Of a DNA stretch of 64,000 bases, positions 1-13,273 are shown piece by piece (the stretch's first letter is position 1; every line of letters starts with the position of its first letter). The stretch comes from Litomosoides sigmodontis (lineage: Eukaryota; Nematoda; Chromadorea; Rhabditida; Onchocercidae). Location of the stretch: positions 5,376,507-5,440,506 of the forward strand of contig OY718803.1 of the NCBI GenBank assembly GCA_963070105.1, written 5' to 3'. Made by a program: the position numbers and the translations under genes. Below the pieces are notes generated by a model. That model was not told the DNA's origin. It ran no database searches and saw only the letters and a program-made list of their open reading frames with translations.

Positions 1-265
1 GTGCGGATGGGATATTCGCAAGCATCGTCTGAGTTCACAACGTCCGAGTGGCCAGGAGAAGAAAGTGACACTTGGCTTCAGTACATTGTATTCTCTTGGG
101 ACACGTTCGGTCGGCAGAATAAGATAAGAAGGGTCGGTGAGGTTGCACGGAGTAGTCAGAAGTCATTCCGATCCTCTCCCTCAACAGTGCATACATGTTA
201 ACTGTTTATTGCATACATTTCTACTCGTTTAATGTCATTTGATTTCCTTGAGAGAAAACATCACC
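1..265. other. Upstream region of the Argonaute gene, no gene recognised
   Basis: The first 201 bases are open in one + frame, but the peptide resembles nothing I know and no splice link to the Argonaute could be established. The stretch may hold the promoter or 5' UTR of the Argonaute gene, or a distal upstream exon. There is no clear TTTCAG acceptor directly before the proposed start at 266. Confidence 0.3.
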
Positions 266-3200
266 ATGAAAGGAAGAGGAAGAGGAAGGGCGATAGGATT
301 CTCAACTGAAAGCGAAGTTTCCGCTGGTTCCACAGGTTTGCATCTGTTTCACGTCCTCTTTTAAAAGTGAGATTTTACCAGGTCATCTACCATGAGATAT
401 CATATTATGCGCCCCGCTAATTTTTACCAGCTGTAAGTGCGGAATAAGTGTTCATTACTAAATTAATCATATCAGATAACCACTATCATCTAAAGGTTGT
501 GGAATCTTTGCAGTTCTAGGAACACCGAAGTTATTTGTTTATTTTATTCATTTATTTCTTTCACATTTGCTTAGTTTGGCAGTAGATTGAATGGTCATTT
601 TTCCAGTGGGACAAGGGCGTGGACGTGGCGGACAGTTGAGATTTGGTCCTCCTAGCGGCAAATGCGCCGGAACTGAACAGATGCTTGATAAAAGGGTATT
701 TCGTTATTTTATTTTTCAGCGAAACTTTGATAAAAGTTTCTTCTTGTATTATATGAATACGTTTGAGATTGAAAACCAATATTTAAAAAGATGAAAGTTT
801 AGCATGAACCAATCAGAGAATTGGTGTCTAGACCAGATCGTGGGAAATTAGGCAAGCCTATTGAACTAATGGTCAATTTCAAGCTCTTGGAAGTACCTTC
901 TTCTCTGCAGATTTATTGCTACCACGTAGATATTTTCAAAATAACTAAGAAAGACAGACGTGTGGTGGAGAACAGGTTTTATTTTAATTTATCTTAAAAT
1001 TCCGTTTTTATTTATTAAAGTTATTCATTATGTCGTTTTTTTGATTTGCATTGCATTATTACATTTCATTGAAACGGTTGCTTCAACGAACGTCCTATAT
1101 TCAAATTTGTTAAAATGCACCTGCTAAATTTCCTCTTCTTTTGAATAAAAATTACTGCAGTGAAATGGACTTAATATGTCTTTGCTCTCTTCGTCAAATA
1201 GGCTTTTGTAAATCATCTGGAAAACGACAAGTGTAGAGTTAGAGCTTATATTATTACTGGAAGGTGGCTGTCCAAGTTCCTTATTCCAATTCTTATAATT
1301 GGAGGGCTTGAGGCATTGCAGAATACTGATTTTTTTTAAGAGATATTTGTCGGGAAATATTTTGGAAAATAGTTTCGGATAATGAAGAAATATTTGGCAC
1401 AGGATATTCTCTAGTTTATGATGATTGTCATACGCTGTATTCTTGTGACAAGTTGAAGATTCAGAAGCCAACATTGGAACTTCATTTATCCATTAAGCCA
1501 AAACCTGATTTGAAAGTATGCACTTCGAGTTTATTCATTTTTAAGAGATTGATAATTGCTGAATTTTCTAACTGTAAGAAGTAGGAAATGATAGCGGGGG
1601 TTTTTTGATTTTATAATCGTCGTTTGAAATTAATGTATCATTCAACGGTTTTGTTGATCTCTGTTGCTATTTCCTTTTTTATTTCTCTTGATTGGTTCAA
1701 ACATTCATCATTTTTCAGCTACCCAGCGTATCCTTCGCGATGCGTATATTATTCACTAATTACTTTACTGTCAACATCCATGAGCATTTACCGAATTTCC
1801 AGGCAAGTATGCAGTTTTTAGACTGTTTGGTCACTCAGCGAGTACGCTGCTCGTATATGTAAGTGCACTTGTGTTTGTTATAGGGTGGTATTTTTAATAT
1901 TCTGTCAAATTTCTACTCCAACTGATGCATTTTTTGATCGGAATCATCAAATAGAAAGTATAACTTATTCGTTGTATATAACTTGTTTGTGTGAATTTAG
2001 GACTATGGCTTCAAGTTTTTATTCATTTAATCAATGTATGTATATGAAACCATGTGAAAGCATCCCATGCAGCATCCAAAGCATGGGTCCTGGAATGGAG
2101 GCATGGACTGGACTATATGGCGCTGTAAAACGCTGTGAAAAAGGACTCGTGCTAAATGTAGACGGTAAGTTTTTGGTATGATTTGTGCAAATGAACTGGT
2201 TAGTGAGATTACCTACCGGACAAGCTTTAATTGGATAACTGCTTTTTAAATATCTGTCCAAGTGATTTGCTATGTACGACATTTTGTGCACTAAGTTTAG
2301 CGGCCTTTTTATACTCATAGCCTCAGGATATTACATATTTTTGGTAAATGTAAAATTATGCATTTAATAATTATGCACCGACCGTTGCAGTATCTACGAA
2401 AGTATTTTATAAAGTCGATATGTGGTTGATCGATTTCTATTTGGCAGTATTAAATGAATTTGTGGGTCGAAGAAGGCCATACGATATCGATACTATAATA
2501 AGCGAAACGTTTGCATTATCTGTTAATCAAAGGCAGCAGTTGAAAGATGCAATGAAAGGTGAATTTTGGCTTCATTTTTTCATTCATTTGCTTTCATGCT
2601 GTAACTTTTTTTTAACGAAAATTCAAAAGAATCGTGTGTGTTTGTATGATTATGCTTATTTACAGAGAATATGTGATTTTATAAGCCGACGATGCCTTAT
2701 GCCCTTAACAGTCATATTCGTAGCCCATTTTTCTGTGTAACGTAAATGGGGATTTTCTGGAAATTCATGAAAAAGTTACTATGAATTTGATACATCGAAG
2801 GGTTCATGAAGGATATGTGTAAAGAAGAGCAAGAATTTTTAGGTTTAACGATGAAACTGACGTATGATAACAGACATGTTAAGTTTATTGATGTTGGCCA
2901 GCCTGCACGAATACAAAGGTTGTTGATTCTTTTTAATTTAGTTATACATTCTTTTATCCTTCCACTTTCAGATTTGCTACTCTTGCATTAAGTTTTAGAT
3001 TTCAAATGAAGCGAAACGATGATTCTGTTGAGGAATTGACTGTGGAGGAGTATTTCAATCGCTATAAAGGTATTTTCTAATTTTTAATACTTTGTATACA
3101 AGCAAGGAGTTTTTAAATCTATATTTTCGAGATTATATATTTGCTTAATTGTACGCTATTTTCAATCGTAACGATTTTCCTCGTATTTTTCATCAGTTAT

Positions 3201-6200
3201 TGAAAATCGCCAATTTAGACATACGCTTGAAATTTCCGAATCTTCCGGTGTTACACTGTGGCGCGGCAGGAAGGATAGATTATTTTCCAATGGAGGTTTT
3301 ACGACTGTCTGACAGGGTGCAACGTGTAAAAAAACGTTTGACTCCTTTTCAGTTCGCAAAACTGACCAGAGTAAGTATACAGAAATGTTTGCATAGCATT
3401 CTGTCACACCATAATTCCGACTGTCTTTTTCCAAGCATGGTCAATTGAATTAGACTTTATATAAGAAATTTATAATGAATGAAAGAAATTAACTAATTTA
3501 AAAAATATAATTAGCATATTTGTTGATACCGTGCTTAAAGGAAAGAATATTTTCAATATGTGATTTACTGATAAATTTATTGGAAATTATGATCCTACCC
3601 TGTATATTTCTGCATCCGTTTATGGTTTAAGGGTACGGCACTAAGTCCCCTGGAAAGGTTCAAAAAAATTGATTGGTTTCTAAAGGGAATGAGGATATCC
3701 GTTGATGATGAGTTCATTGAGCGGTTTGGAATCAGTTTCCCTTCAGTCAGCGGTGGATGTCCAGAATCATTACGAATTGTTGGGCGAGTTTTGCCGTCAC
3801 CCACAATCAAGTTTAAAGTACTTATCTAAGTTTACGTTTTATCTTTGATCACTGCACAGTGGAGTAAAGCATATCTACCTATTATTTTCCTAGTTTGCTT
3901 TTTCTTTTTTATGGATAACTCTTGCTTGTTGGATTATTGATATTCAAGTAACGCAAATTTGGTTAGATTGGGCCTGTTAGAAACGTAAATGAAATTGTGA
4001 GAAAATTGTATTTTGTCAAAGTTCATCAAGTGACAATGGTCCTTCAGTTGTAACTTGTATATTTTTATGAAGCGTTTGACGGAAAATTGCAGACAGTTGA
4101 ATTACCAGCAGTGAATGGTTCTTGGTATTTAAAAGATGGTTTCTTTCAAACCTCTACTGATGTTCATTTTGCTGTTGTTTTCGTTGATCAAGCAATTAAT
4201 ATGCAAAATTTTCGGTATTCATTTCCATTTCCATTCAGAATTGGTCGTATATTTAGTAAATAAATACTCTGGCATGGTGCTTATGACTTATTTAAAATTT
4301 CAGGGAACCGTTCAATACTTTAATTGGTTCTTGCAAACTCTTTGGTATGAAATTTGTGAGGGAAAACTTTGGAGCAGATACTGTTGAAATATATAATTGG
4401 GACACGCGTATAGAAGAAGCTGACGTCTACATACGTAGTTTTAAAAGAGTGTGTAACGAAATAGGAAACGAAGTATTGAAGCCGCTGATGATTTTCATCA
4501 CGCCGACAAAGGACGAGGATACATATGGTATGCTGAAAATTTTTCCAAAAATGTAGAATAATGACATTTTGATATTGATGCAACACTAAATTTGTTTGCA
4601 GGGCGAATAAAAGTAACATGTGATAAAGAGGAGGGTATAGCATGTCAAGTAATTCTTGCCGAGACATTTCTTAAAATGCGTGGAGATCCAGGGCGTAATG
4701 TTGTGTCTCACAATATTTGTTTGAAAATAAACGTCAAATTGGGTGGCATTAACAACGAAGTGGCAGGAAATCAGAATTAGTAATTTCTATATTTTCCTCT
4801 TTGGATATTTGGCTAAGGTTGAATATGAGGTGTATGTACTGTTTGGATTTCTGAACTGCTGCTGCGGTTTGGAAACACTCTTAATTCTTATAAGACGGTA
4901 ATTCCGAAAAAAGATTGCTGCGAATTGTTAGGGTAAAAGAATCTATACTAGTTCAGTGATGGAGAAGCATCGGAGTTGCATATTATTTTTTTTTTGATTA
5001 AAAACTTTTTAATTTTCAGCTGGAAAAAATTTACTGATAAAGAAGCTCCAACACTGTTTATTGGTATTGATGTCACGCATCCACCTTCAGGTGATTCTAC
5101 AGCCCCATCAATTGCTGCTATTATTGGATCACTAAATATTAATGCGACAAGGTTTGTGTTTACTGAAGCAAGTTATGGCTAAGTTATTCTGTTTAAGAAG
5201 GCGAAATTTTCTTGTGTGATAGCAATTCATGTACTAATATGTTTTTCACATAGATGTAAATGAATATTTTGATCACTTGTTTTTCTTTTCAAAATTATTT
5301 TTTAGGTATGCAGCATCTTTGAAAATTCAGCAACCAAGATCAGAACTAGTAACGTATACCGTGGACGCACTCCGAACACGTATAATGGAGTTCGTACATC
5401 AAACGGATTGTAAGCCGCAACACATAGTGCTATTTCGGTAAGCTTGGTAAATATTTAGTTTGTTTTAGCATGAATGCTTCAAATCAGTAACTTTTTTCTC
5501 AGTTTATTATGGCTTGCTTTTCCTTTCTAACGTTTATTTATGTTTCAAATTTTCGAACACTACCATTATTTTTTTTTCTTCCATCTCAGTATGCATGGTT
5601 TGCTTATGGAAACACTGATTTTTCCGTGTTTTAGTGATGGTGTTTCGGATTCTCAATTCTTAGATGTCATGAATGATGAATTATTGTGTTTGAAAACAGC
5701 TATACATCAGCTAGATCAGTTATACAGCCCAACAGTTTCCTATATTGTGGTACAAAAAAGGCATCACACTCGTTTCATTGAGCAAGATTTGAAAAGGTGC
5801 GAAATATCTTCTTATACAATGCAAAATGCATATATAATTTCTGATGTGTGTGATGATTAAAAAAATAAATAAAACTGTGATTTAGAATCGAAATAACAAA
5901 GCAAATATAGATTTTGAACATCAATCATCGTTTGTCGTTATACCCGCACGAGAGCTAGGAAATCGTTGTTGTAACTTCCATTTTTTTGCAAATTAGTGGA
6001 AAAGAATGTTTCCTACAACAATGCGTTCATAAACTGAAACAGTGTTTTTCAAACTGAAAATTTTTCTGCGTGTATTTTAGGGACAAAGGAAATGTACCAC
6101 CAGGAACAGTGGTTGATAACGTGATAACGAGTCCATTACGATTTGACTTCTATCTCTGCTCACATCGTGGTGCTCTTGTATGTTTCATATTTGTTCTTTA

Positions 6201-7446
6201 TTGTTCTAGTGTTTATATTACTTTGATTTTTGCTATTACGATTTATGGAGGCCTGCACAATGTCTTAATTAAGGCAGTACTTAAACTTTCTGTTTTCAGG
6301 AATTTATTGTTAACATTTGCTCTGATGAGCACTATTTCTATTGTTCACATATTAAGTTTAGTAATTTATTGTCCCAAAAAAAGATACTTCACATTGTTTG
6401 AACCGTACTGAAATTCAAGAATGCGTTAATCACAAGAAATTTTAGGGGACATCAAGGCCATCGCACTACATCGTTCTTTATGACTCATGGCATTTATCTG
6501 CAGATGATTGGCAGGCTAGTAATACTTCATTATAACATTCGGATACTGACTGCATTTTCATTATTTGCATGTTTGATCTTCATGGGAGTTCTAAAGCTTC
6601 GGTTTAAAAAAAAATCATTGTACACACTATCACTTTTTTATTATTTCCGAAAAAAATTTATGTATTTTATTTAATGATTTTCGTACTTGTTTGTCAGCCT
6701 GGGCTCAGTTTTTTCCACATTTTTCAGCAAATGATTTATGCTTTGTGTCACGTATATGCTCGATGCAATAAGTCGGTTTCAATACCAGCACCTGTTTATT
6801 ATGCTCATTTAGCTTGCGATCGAGCCAAACGTCTTTTGAAATATACGTAAGTTTCCTGATTTCCAAGCAAGTTTTTTTTATGAGGAAAATATTCTTTTTA
6901 ATAAAAAAAAGTCTAGAACTTGCACAATATTGCCTCGGAAAAGTGTACCTTTTTTTATCTAATGCAGATGCCCTTGTACAATGACAAAGTAAGGATAAAT
7001 AGTGAAAACAGAGTTAAATTTTGTAGTACTACTGTACAAGTCAAAACGGAAAACGTAGTCGATATTGGTCTGTAACTTCATGATAGTGTTAGATGATAAA
7101 ATCCCATCTAACGTAGGAAAAAAGCTGACGTTCGGCACATTTTTGAAGGACCATTGTCACTTGATGAACCTTGACAAAGTACAAAATTTTTCGTTTTGAA
7201 TGCAGGTAGCGGCTTTTTACCTCTGTTAAAAAAAATTCTCCACATCTTTCACTTTTATTAATCTACTAAATTGACGCTGTGGTTTGAATCCTATTTCATA
7301 CTACTTGAATTAAAAGTTGAATATTACTTTTAATTGTTAGATATTTTAGACGAATGGATGAAACGTTAAGGAAGGAATCTAATATTCACATGCTCGAGCA
7401 AAGTTTTACGCTTAATCGAGATACTCCGGATATGTATTTTATATAA
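266..7446 (+). CDS. AGO-clade Argonaute with complete slicer tetrad (957 aa, 21 exons)
   Basis: Small-RNA-guided silencing protein. Exons: 266-335, 607-695, 803-975, 1341-1515, 1719-1858, 2001-2164, 2391-2558, 2801-2918, 2972-3069, 3219-3370, 3632-3817, 4093-4214, 4304-4527, 4602-4779, 5020-5151, 5306-5437, 5635-5796, 6081-6177, 6446-6514, 6728-6846, 7341-7446. They sum to 2874 nt with all phases compatible. The order is RG-rich N-terminus ([15 protein letters not shown]), N and DUF1785 region, PAZ (about residues 290-450), MID and PIWI. The 5'-phosphate pocket residues appear kept: Y626, K630, Q642, K672 (human AGO2 Y529, K533, Q545, K570). The catalytic tetrad is D703 ([11 protein letters not shown]), E743, D775 ([10 protein letters not shown]) and H910 (YYAH), so cleavage should be possible. 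The C-terminus ends MYFI, close to the usual MYFA. Similarity is to ALG-1/2/3/4/5-type AGOs, not WAGO or PIWI; the exact orthologue is uncertain. The exon 8 acceptor (2800) and the GC donor at 6515 are the weakest junctions. Confidence 0.9.
4013..4046 (+). repeat. Inverted-repeat arm 1, in Argonaute intron 11
   Basis: This 34-base stretch is the reverse complement of 7144-7177 with one mismatch. Weaker similarity continues outward to about 4001 on one side. It lies in the intron between exons 3632-3817 and 4093-4214. It may be part of a degenerate mobile element, but no terminal structure or target-site duplication was recognised. Confidence 0.8.
7144..7177 (-). repeat. Inverted-repeat arm 2, in Argonaute intron 20
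   Basis: Partner of 4013-4046 in opposite orientation, about 3.1 kb away in the last intron of the same gene. The arms match at 33 of 34 positions, and a looser match runs on to about 7191. Confidence 0.8.
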
Positions 7447-8901
7447 CAGTCCATTTATTGGTCAGTTTCATGATATTAGTAATGAATTAAATGTTTGCAA
7501 TTATTTCCTATTTTAATTCACGCTTTATCTTGTATTTCAACGAAAATTTTTACTTTGAACTGTGATGAGTATAACGTGACGGATGTAAAAATTATCCTGT
7601 TATGGCGAGTTAACTATTAACACGTGATTATGGATGATTCGGAACCTTTGTAGATGATTTGAGAAATATCTTCTTTAACTCATTTGAAACAGTTTATTGT
7701 ACATTGCAATATGACATGTGCATAAAAATGCCAGACTAAGATTCCAGAACTTTGAAGAAAACAGTCTTATAATTATTGATCAGGGAAGTTTGATGCGATT
7801 TGTTCGAGTTTCATTTTACTGTCAATTTGCATTATTGTTGTGTAAATTTGAAAGATGTTGGCATGAATTTATAGATATCACATTCAAATTTCCATTGCTA
7901 CTTTTGTTCATGTACTTAGAGGGTTTTTAAAATTTCGACGTTTAAAATTATTGTATTTAATCGTTATGTTTTACCACTTCATTTATTGCTTATGTGATAT
8001 TACTTTTCATTTCCTCGTCGACTTCTTACTTAAATTGTAAAAGTTTTAATAAATTCAAATTTTCATTGGGCTTTAATTTTTATTATTTAAGCGCAGGAAG
8101 TAAATGCTGTCATAGGCTTACCCTTTGCGAACAACCATTTCTCATGCAGAAACTAATGTGGGATTGTGGACAATTTTTATTAAGTTACTTTGCCATAAGC
8201 CCTTGGCATACTGCTCAACTGTGTTTGTTAACTTATCTGCTTACAAAGTAGTCGTATTCGTATCGCTTTCGTTTCTGCTTTGGTGTCACTGGATCCGATA
8301 GTTTCATTTTCCTGCGGGGAATTTAATTTTTTATGCTACCTCTTGGTGAGTAACAACAGCAAATGTACCATTATTCTTGATGTTAAAAAATGAAAAAAAA
8401 ATGGAAATTCACGTTAAAAAATGGAAATTCACGTTGGTCAGCTTGCGCTTATTGGTATTGAAAGTTTCTTGACGAACACAAAGAATAATCAACTTAACGT
8501 ATAATTCCGGTCCATTGCTGCGAAAGTATGGTAGGTTTTTATATACGTGACGCGTAACTTGTTGAGAAGTAGCAAAGTGTTACATGAAGTACTTTAATTA
8601 AACGAATACAGCGGAGACGAAGATTAGGATGTATAGTAATTGCTGTTGTAAGTTCATTTTGAATGACGGAAGAAGGAATGATGGAAAGAGAAGACGTAAG
8701 CTTCTTTTTTTCACTTAAATAATTTTGGCTGTGTTCCTCTTATATTTTCGGGATATTGTTTAACCCTGCCTCGCTGCTCCAGTGATATTCCGGTGGGCCA
8801 GGTGAGTAGCATGTGTTGTCCCTAAAAAAAACCATTTTTCACATATAAATCTTTCCCATGTCTGAAAGCAATATTTCAGATAGCGCCAATCATCTAAAGC
8901 T
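7447..8901. other. Convergent intergenic region between Argonaute and PHM
   Basis: This holds the 3' ends of two converging genes. The open frames at 7718-7930 and 7994-8251 show no recognisable domain. The only distinct structure is a 20-bp perfect tandem pair at 8396-8435. No other gene is supported. Confidence 0.5.
8396..8435. repeat. 20-bp perfect tandem duplication
   Basis: Two adjacent identical 20-base copies (A-run followed by TGGAAATTCACGTT), at 8396-8415 and 8416-8435, in non-coding DNA. Confidence 0.85.
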
Positions 8902-11890
8902 CTACTTGTTGAACCCGTCATGTCCGCTAAAACGAACCACTTACAACTTTTGTACAAGGAATTTCAATGTGATCTTCATAAGTGTCATGTTACACTGACA
9001 GAATCGACTATAAATTAGGCTCAACGATTGATTTGGAATGAAATGAAAATGATCAATGCAAATATCAGTATAAAATGGTTTCTCGCTTCACATTCATACC
9101 TGAGAATACGGTCTCCCAGAACCCAATACATGAGGTAATAGTTACACATTTCGTCATTAGCTGTAGGTCCCACTGTAATTTCCCGGTCTTCCTTATTGTT
9201 CAGTACACAGCGAGCTGCTATCTCAAAAAAGATAACAAGATGTAAATCACAAGAGAAAAATTTCACTCTCATCCAGTTTCACGTCATAATTTGATATCTT
9301 TTTTCGTCTTTTTGAAATTTCATCCTGTCTCTGTACTAGCCTTACTTAAAATAATTAACTAATTGAAATGAAATTCAGGAGTTTCCTTTGAAAATTAAGA
9401 GTGAGAGCAGTGGTCCTTTAACACGTTCAACAGAGATATTTACTAACCACTTCTCCTTGTTGAATTGTAATGTTCTTGTTAATTGCTTGAAACATCTGTG
9501 GAAAGAGTGGATTTCTTTCGCCAATTAACTCCCAATTATCCTGACCGTATTCATCTTGCCGTACCACCCATCCACTAACCTGTCGCTTCCATTTTTATTT
9601 TTTCAAAAGAGGGATGTAAATGCTTCAATGAATAAAGCTTTTCACAGATCAAATTTACGAAACGGCAAAGTTCAACTTCTATCACTGATGGAGTCATTAC
9701 TTCAAAAAAGGGACACCATTGTGGAAAATTTTAAAGACTAATTAATAAGCTAACCATTTCACCATGGCCATGGGTATGTGTACGGAAGGCAAAAGGATGA
9801 ATTTCAATATCCTCATCAACAACACATGCCGTTTCGAATGATTCTAAATGTAGATGAATAACGCAAATGCATGCGCGACAAGGTGGAGTATTAAAAGGTC
9901 AAATCCAAATTTAAATTTGTGGAGACATTTCTACGATTCCGCAATTTGATAATACTTCATCGTTTCCTTTATGTTCAAAGAAGAAACATTATCGTTACTG
10001 GCACCTCTCTTCCTTGCAGGTAGCTTTCCACCAGAGACCATCAGTAGAGTGGACGCCCGTTTGCTTAACGGTTCAATTGTCGATTCAATACTCACACCCG
10101 AAAAATCATGCCCGACCGGCTTGTTATAATGTACTTGGAGGACGAGATATCGAATACCTGTGTTTCCACCAACTTTGAACCCGACGTCTGCAAATTGTAC
10201 ATTTTCTGTTTCACTTACGATACTACCACTTAAAAAATTCGATCACAAATAACTGCCGCCAATATACCACATTCTTCCTCACATGTCACATCAAATATCT
10301 TTTTTGGGGAGGAAACTTCTAGCATTCGAAAAGGTCCACAAGGAAGCCAATGCCTTAACTTTGCAAGCTTCTTGAATCAGTTGTATCAAAAGTGTACCTG
10401 AAAAGCAACCACGCACTGCCTGAACATTTTAAACCTGAAGCTTCTAGCAATGAGTCATTAGTGTACTTTCTGGCTTACAGGTGATTGATTACCGGACATA
10501 AAAAATATTCGCTATAAGTATTTGAAAAGTTCCACATAGAAATTAAAGTGATAACTGATAACACCTCAACTCTGTTACATAAAGTTTCCATTCTCCTTTC
10601 TGGGAACTTGCCATAATTTTTTTAATGAGGCTAGACTGCAGGTAAAATTATTGTCAGATGCCACCATGTAACAACGTAACAGCGTAACGGTCACCCACAT
10701 GATACACGAATTCGTGCGGTGAGAGTTTTGCCTGTCATCTGACTTCCTCTCGACTTTTCTGGGATAGAAGAAGAATTTCCGTAACAGTGTACAGTTATGA
10801 GGAACCATTAGCAAAATGTAATTCAGTTTTTTTGTTCAAGCAAAATATGAATTCAAGTTGTTGTTCAAACCTTCCGGAAGATACAAATCAGGTGCGTTCC
10901 TACCCCATGCATACAGTATGCTCGGTTGATCCATGCAAATTGGCGCTTTTCGATACTTTGGTCCAGCTGTTGTCACATCTCCACAATCCCTGAAGTACTT
11001 CCATATTTGTATGTAGTATAGGATGCCTAAAGCAATTAATAATCCTTTAAGGATACTCATTGAAATGATCTGCCATTTAAAGATCTGCAAAGAGACGTGG
11101 TGAACAGTCCTTTAAAGATTCGTAGTTTCAAGAAAACACCGACCAAACGGCTTCATCACTGCCTGGTTGACTGCAGCCAAACAATAACATATGATGAGCC
11201 TTTTGCATTGATGCGTGAGGTTTGAATCCAACTGAAAATAATAACACGTAGAAATGGAAGCTTTAGATGTGAGCAATCTGGTGCGTCAATCGTTTCCAGA
11301 AAAACACCCACACTCTTTTTATTTCAACTTTTCTAGCGTTGGAATTGCGCAAGTAAACTGACCAATATAATGTTCTATGGCGGAATCGAATGGAGCAGCT
11401 GTGCACAGGTAAGAATGTTTCTGAAAACAAATGACTAGATGGAATGGCTAGGAGAATGAAAGTGCTTCATAGATTGATTGATTGTTCATTCGAGCTCTTT
11501 AAGTAAGATTATAATCACTGAGGAAAGTCGGAAAGATTCCTTCACTAAAGAAACAAATATTCCAAAAGGTTTGTTGGAAGAAAACAACTGGTATGTTCTG
11601 CTTTTCTAAGTTAACGATTTTGCAGCATTTTCACTGTTAGGGTCAAACTAAAAGATTTTTTTTTTCAGTGAATTTTGAATTATACGCAAACTGTGCAGAC
11701 AGGTGGGATTTCGTTAGAAGCTTAACACTACTCCAGCAGTTGGACACAGTAAAATATTTAGTGTTTTACTTACCATAACTATTTCAACTCCATACATTCG
11801 CAGCTCAGTGATTTCATTGGCTATCGTTGTTTGGTAAATATCTATTGTTAGTAACAGAAGTAAGAGTTCCTTGCATTGTAGTGCCAACAT
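8902..11890 (-). CDS. pghm-1: Peptidylglycine alpha-hydroxylating monooxygenase, PHM only (312 aa, 9 exons)
   Basis: Copper enzyme that hydroxylates C-terminal glycine of neuropeptides, the first step of alpha-amidation, in the secretory pathway. Exons on the minus strand: 11774-11890, 11363-11420, 11144-11231, 10871-10989, 9999-10187, 9755-9843, 9444-9579, 9100-9217, 8902-8926. They sum to 939 nt with consistent phases. The N-terminus is a signal peptide (MLALQCKELLLLLLT). All copper ligands are visible: H71-H72 (KAHHMLLFGC), H147 (QVHY), H213 and H215 (RTHTHGHG), and M289 (NDEMCNYYLMYW). Length equals the PHM core. The stop follows shortly after the MYW region, with no transmembrane segment and no PAL lyase domain, so the second step must come from another protein. 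The symbol is assigned by family similarity to the monofunctional worm enzyme; pamn-1 or another copper type II monooxygenase is less likely because of the length. Confidence 0.9.
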
Positions 11891-13273
11891 TTTGCTTACG
11901 ACTGAATCGATGTATGTGGCCACCAAGGGGGTGTATTTGCTGGCCACTTCACTTCTTGATAGGTAACGACTGGGCTGTTGTTGTTGCTAGGCTTCGTCTA
12001 TCGATCTGCATCAGTCGAGCCTCAGCTCTTATAACGCTCGAAAGGCTGGACTTCATTAATAGAGCAAAGTTTAATTAACATTGCCATCACCGTCTTTTAA
12101 TATACCTCGAAATGGTATTTGCAAGGCTTAAACTGCTAACAAGCATAGTTTTTTCCGAACAGTTATTAAAACTTGTCAGCATATACTTCGCCGGTCGAAC
12201 TTTGACCTAGCCATTGATTCAAGATTACTCAAACTTTGATCCTGCCCATTGATTCATGTTACTTTTTCGCGTATGCAGTAGTAAACAAAGCCAAGTTTCG
12301 TTAAATTCACATCCATGTGCCAAAACTAAAGCACTGTTTCAACACTTTTCCATTATATTTTATGAAAATGCTTGTTCCATAATCTATTTAAATCTGAAGT
12401 GGGAGTTCCTAGATTTGGATTTTTAGATTTGTTTTTCAATACTGCTGAGAAATAACACCCAGTGCTCCAGAAGAGACTTAAAAGGCGGGTTTGCAGCTCT
12501 ATAAAGGCTATGTGAGTTCACGAATTGCAGCATAACTCGATACTACATTTGATGCAATCTGCAGTACCTGTCAGTGTTTCTATAAAGCCATACAGAATTC
12601 ATTGCTATCACTTCTGGAAACCGTTCTAACAAAAAGATTTAGGTACTGAATAACCATGAGATCAACTTCATATTTTCAGTCTAATGGTATTGATCAGCTA
12701 TTGATCACAGATCAGAAATTTCCTCCATTAGTTAGAATTCACTGTATGCCCGCTGGTGAATATTTTTTTCCTGGCACATTACAGCAAAAATTTCCACTAA
12801 AAACACGAACAACTATACCACAGGCTATTTATTGATAAGAAGTAAAAAATGGTATTTCATATATTCCAAAAAATGCACATATAACAAACTAAAATTACAC
12901 AATAAAAAAATTTAGAAACGTAAGCGTCAGTAGTTCGATCTAATAATTTAAATTAAGCAACACTAACGTTTCAAAAACATTTGATTAGATTAATATTGTA
13001 GCTGTAGCTTAAGTTACCCATACGAAAGGACAGCTTAACTAATGCCACGAAATTTCTCAAGTCAGCAATACACAACCACCATTACCTTGAAGGATTTATT
13101 CCTTCTAAACGTCAACTCCAATGCAGTTATGAACATGCGGAAGTGCTAATTTTAGGAAGCAATTCTTTATTTTCTTTACCGATTACCGCTACTCCATCAT
13201 TTTTAAAACTGACTTCGCTTTTTTGGGATATATATTGCTTAAATTACTACAGGAAGAATTTGCCGAAAACTAG
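11891..13273. other. Intergenic region between CSRNP end and PHM start
   Basis: Carries the probable PHM promoter and the CSRNP 3' UTR. The open frame at 11827-12078 (+) overlaps PHM exon 1 antisense and has no domain. I see no further gene. Confidence 0.45.

Noticed and set aside
1124..1474. 116-aa minus-strand open frame within the Argonaute gene
   Set aside because: It is antisense to Argonaute exon 4 (1341-1515), whose + strand reading fits the AGO family and phase.
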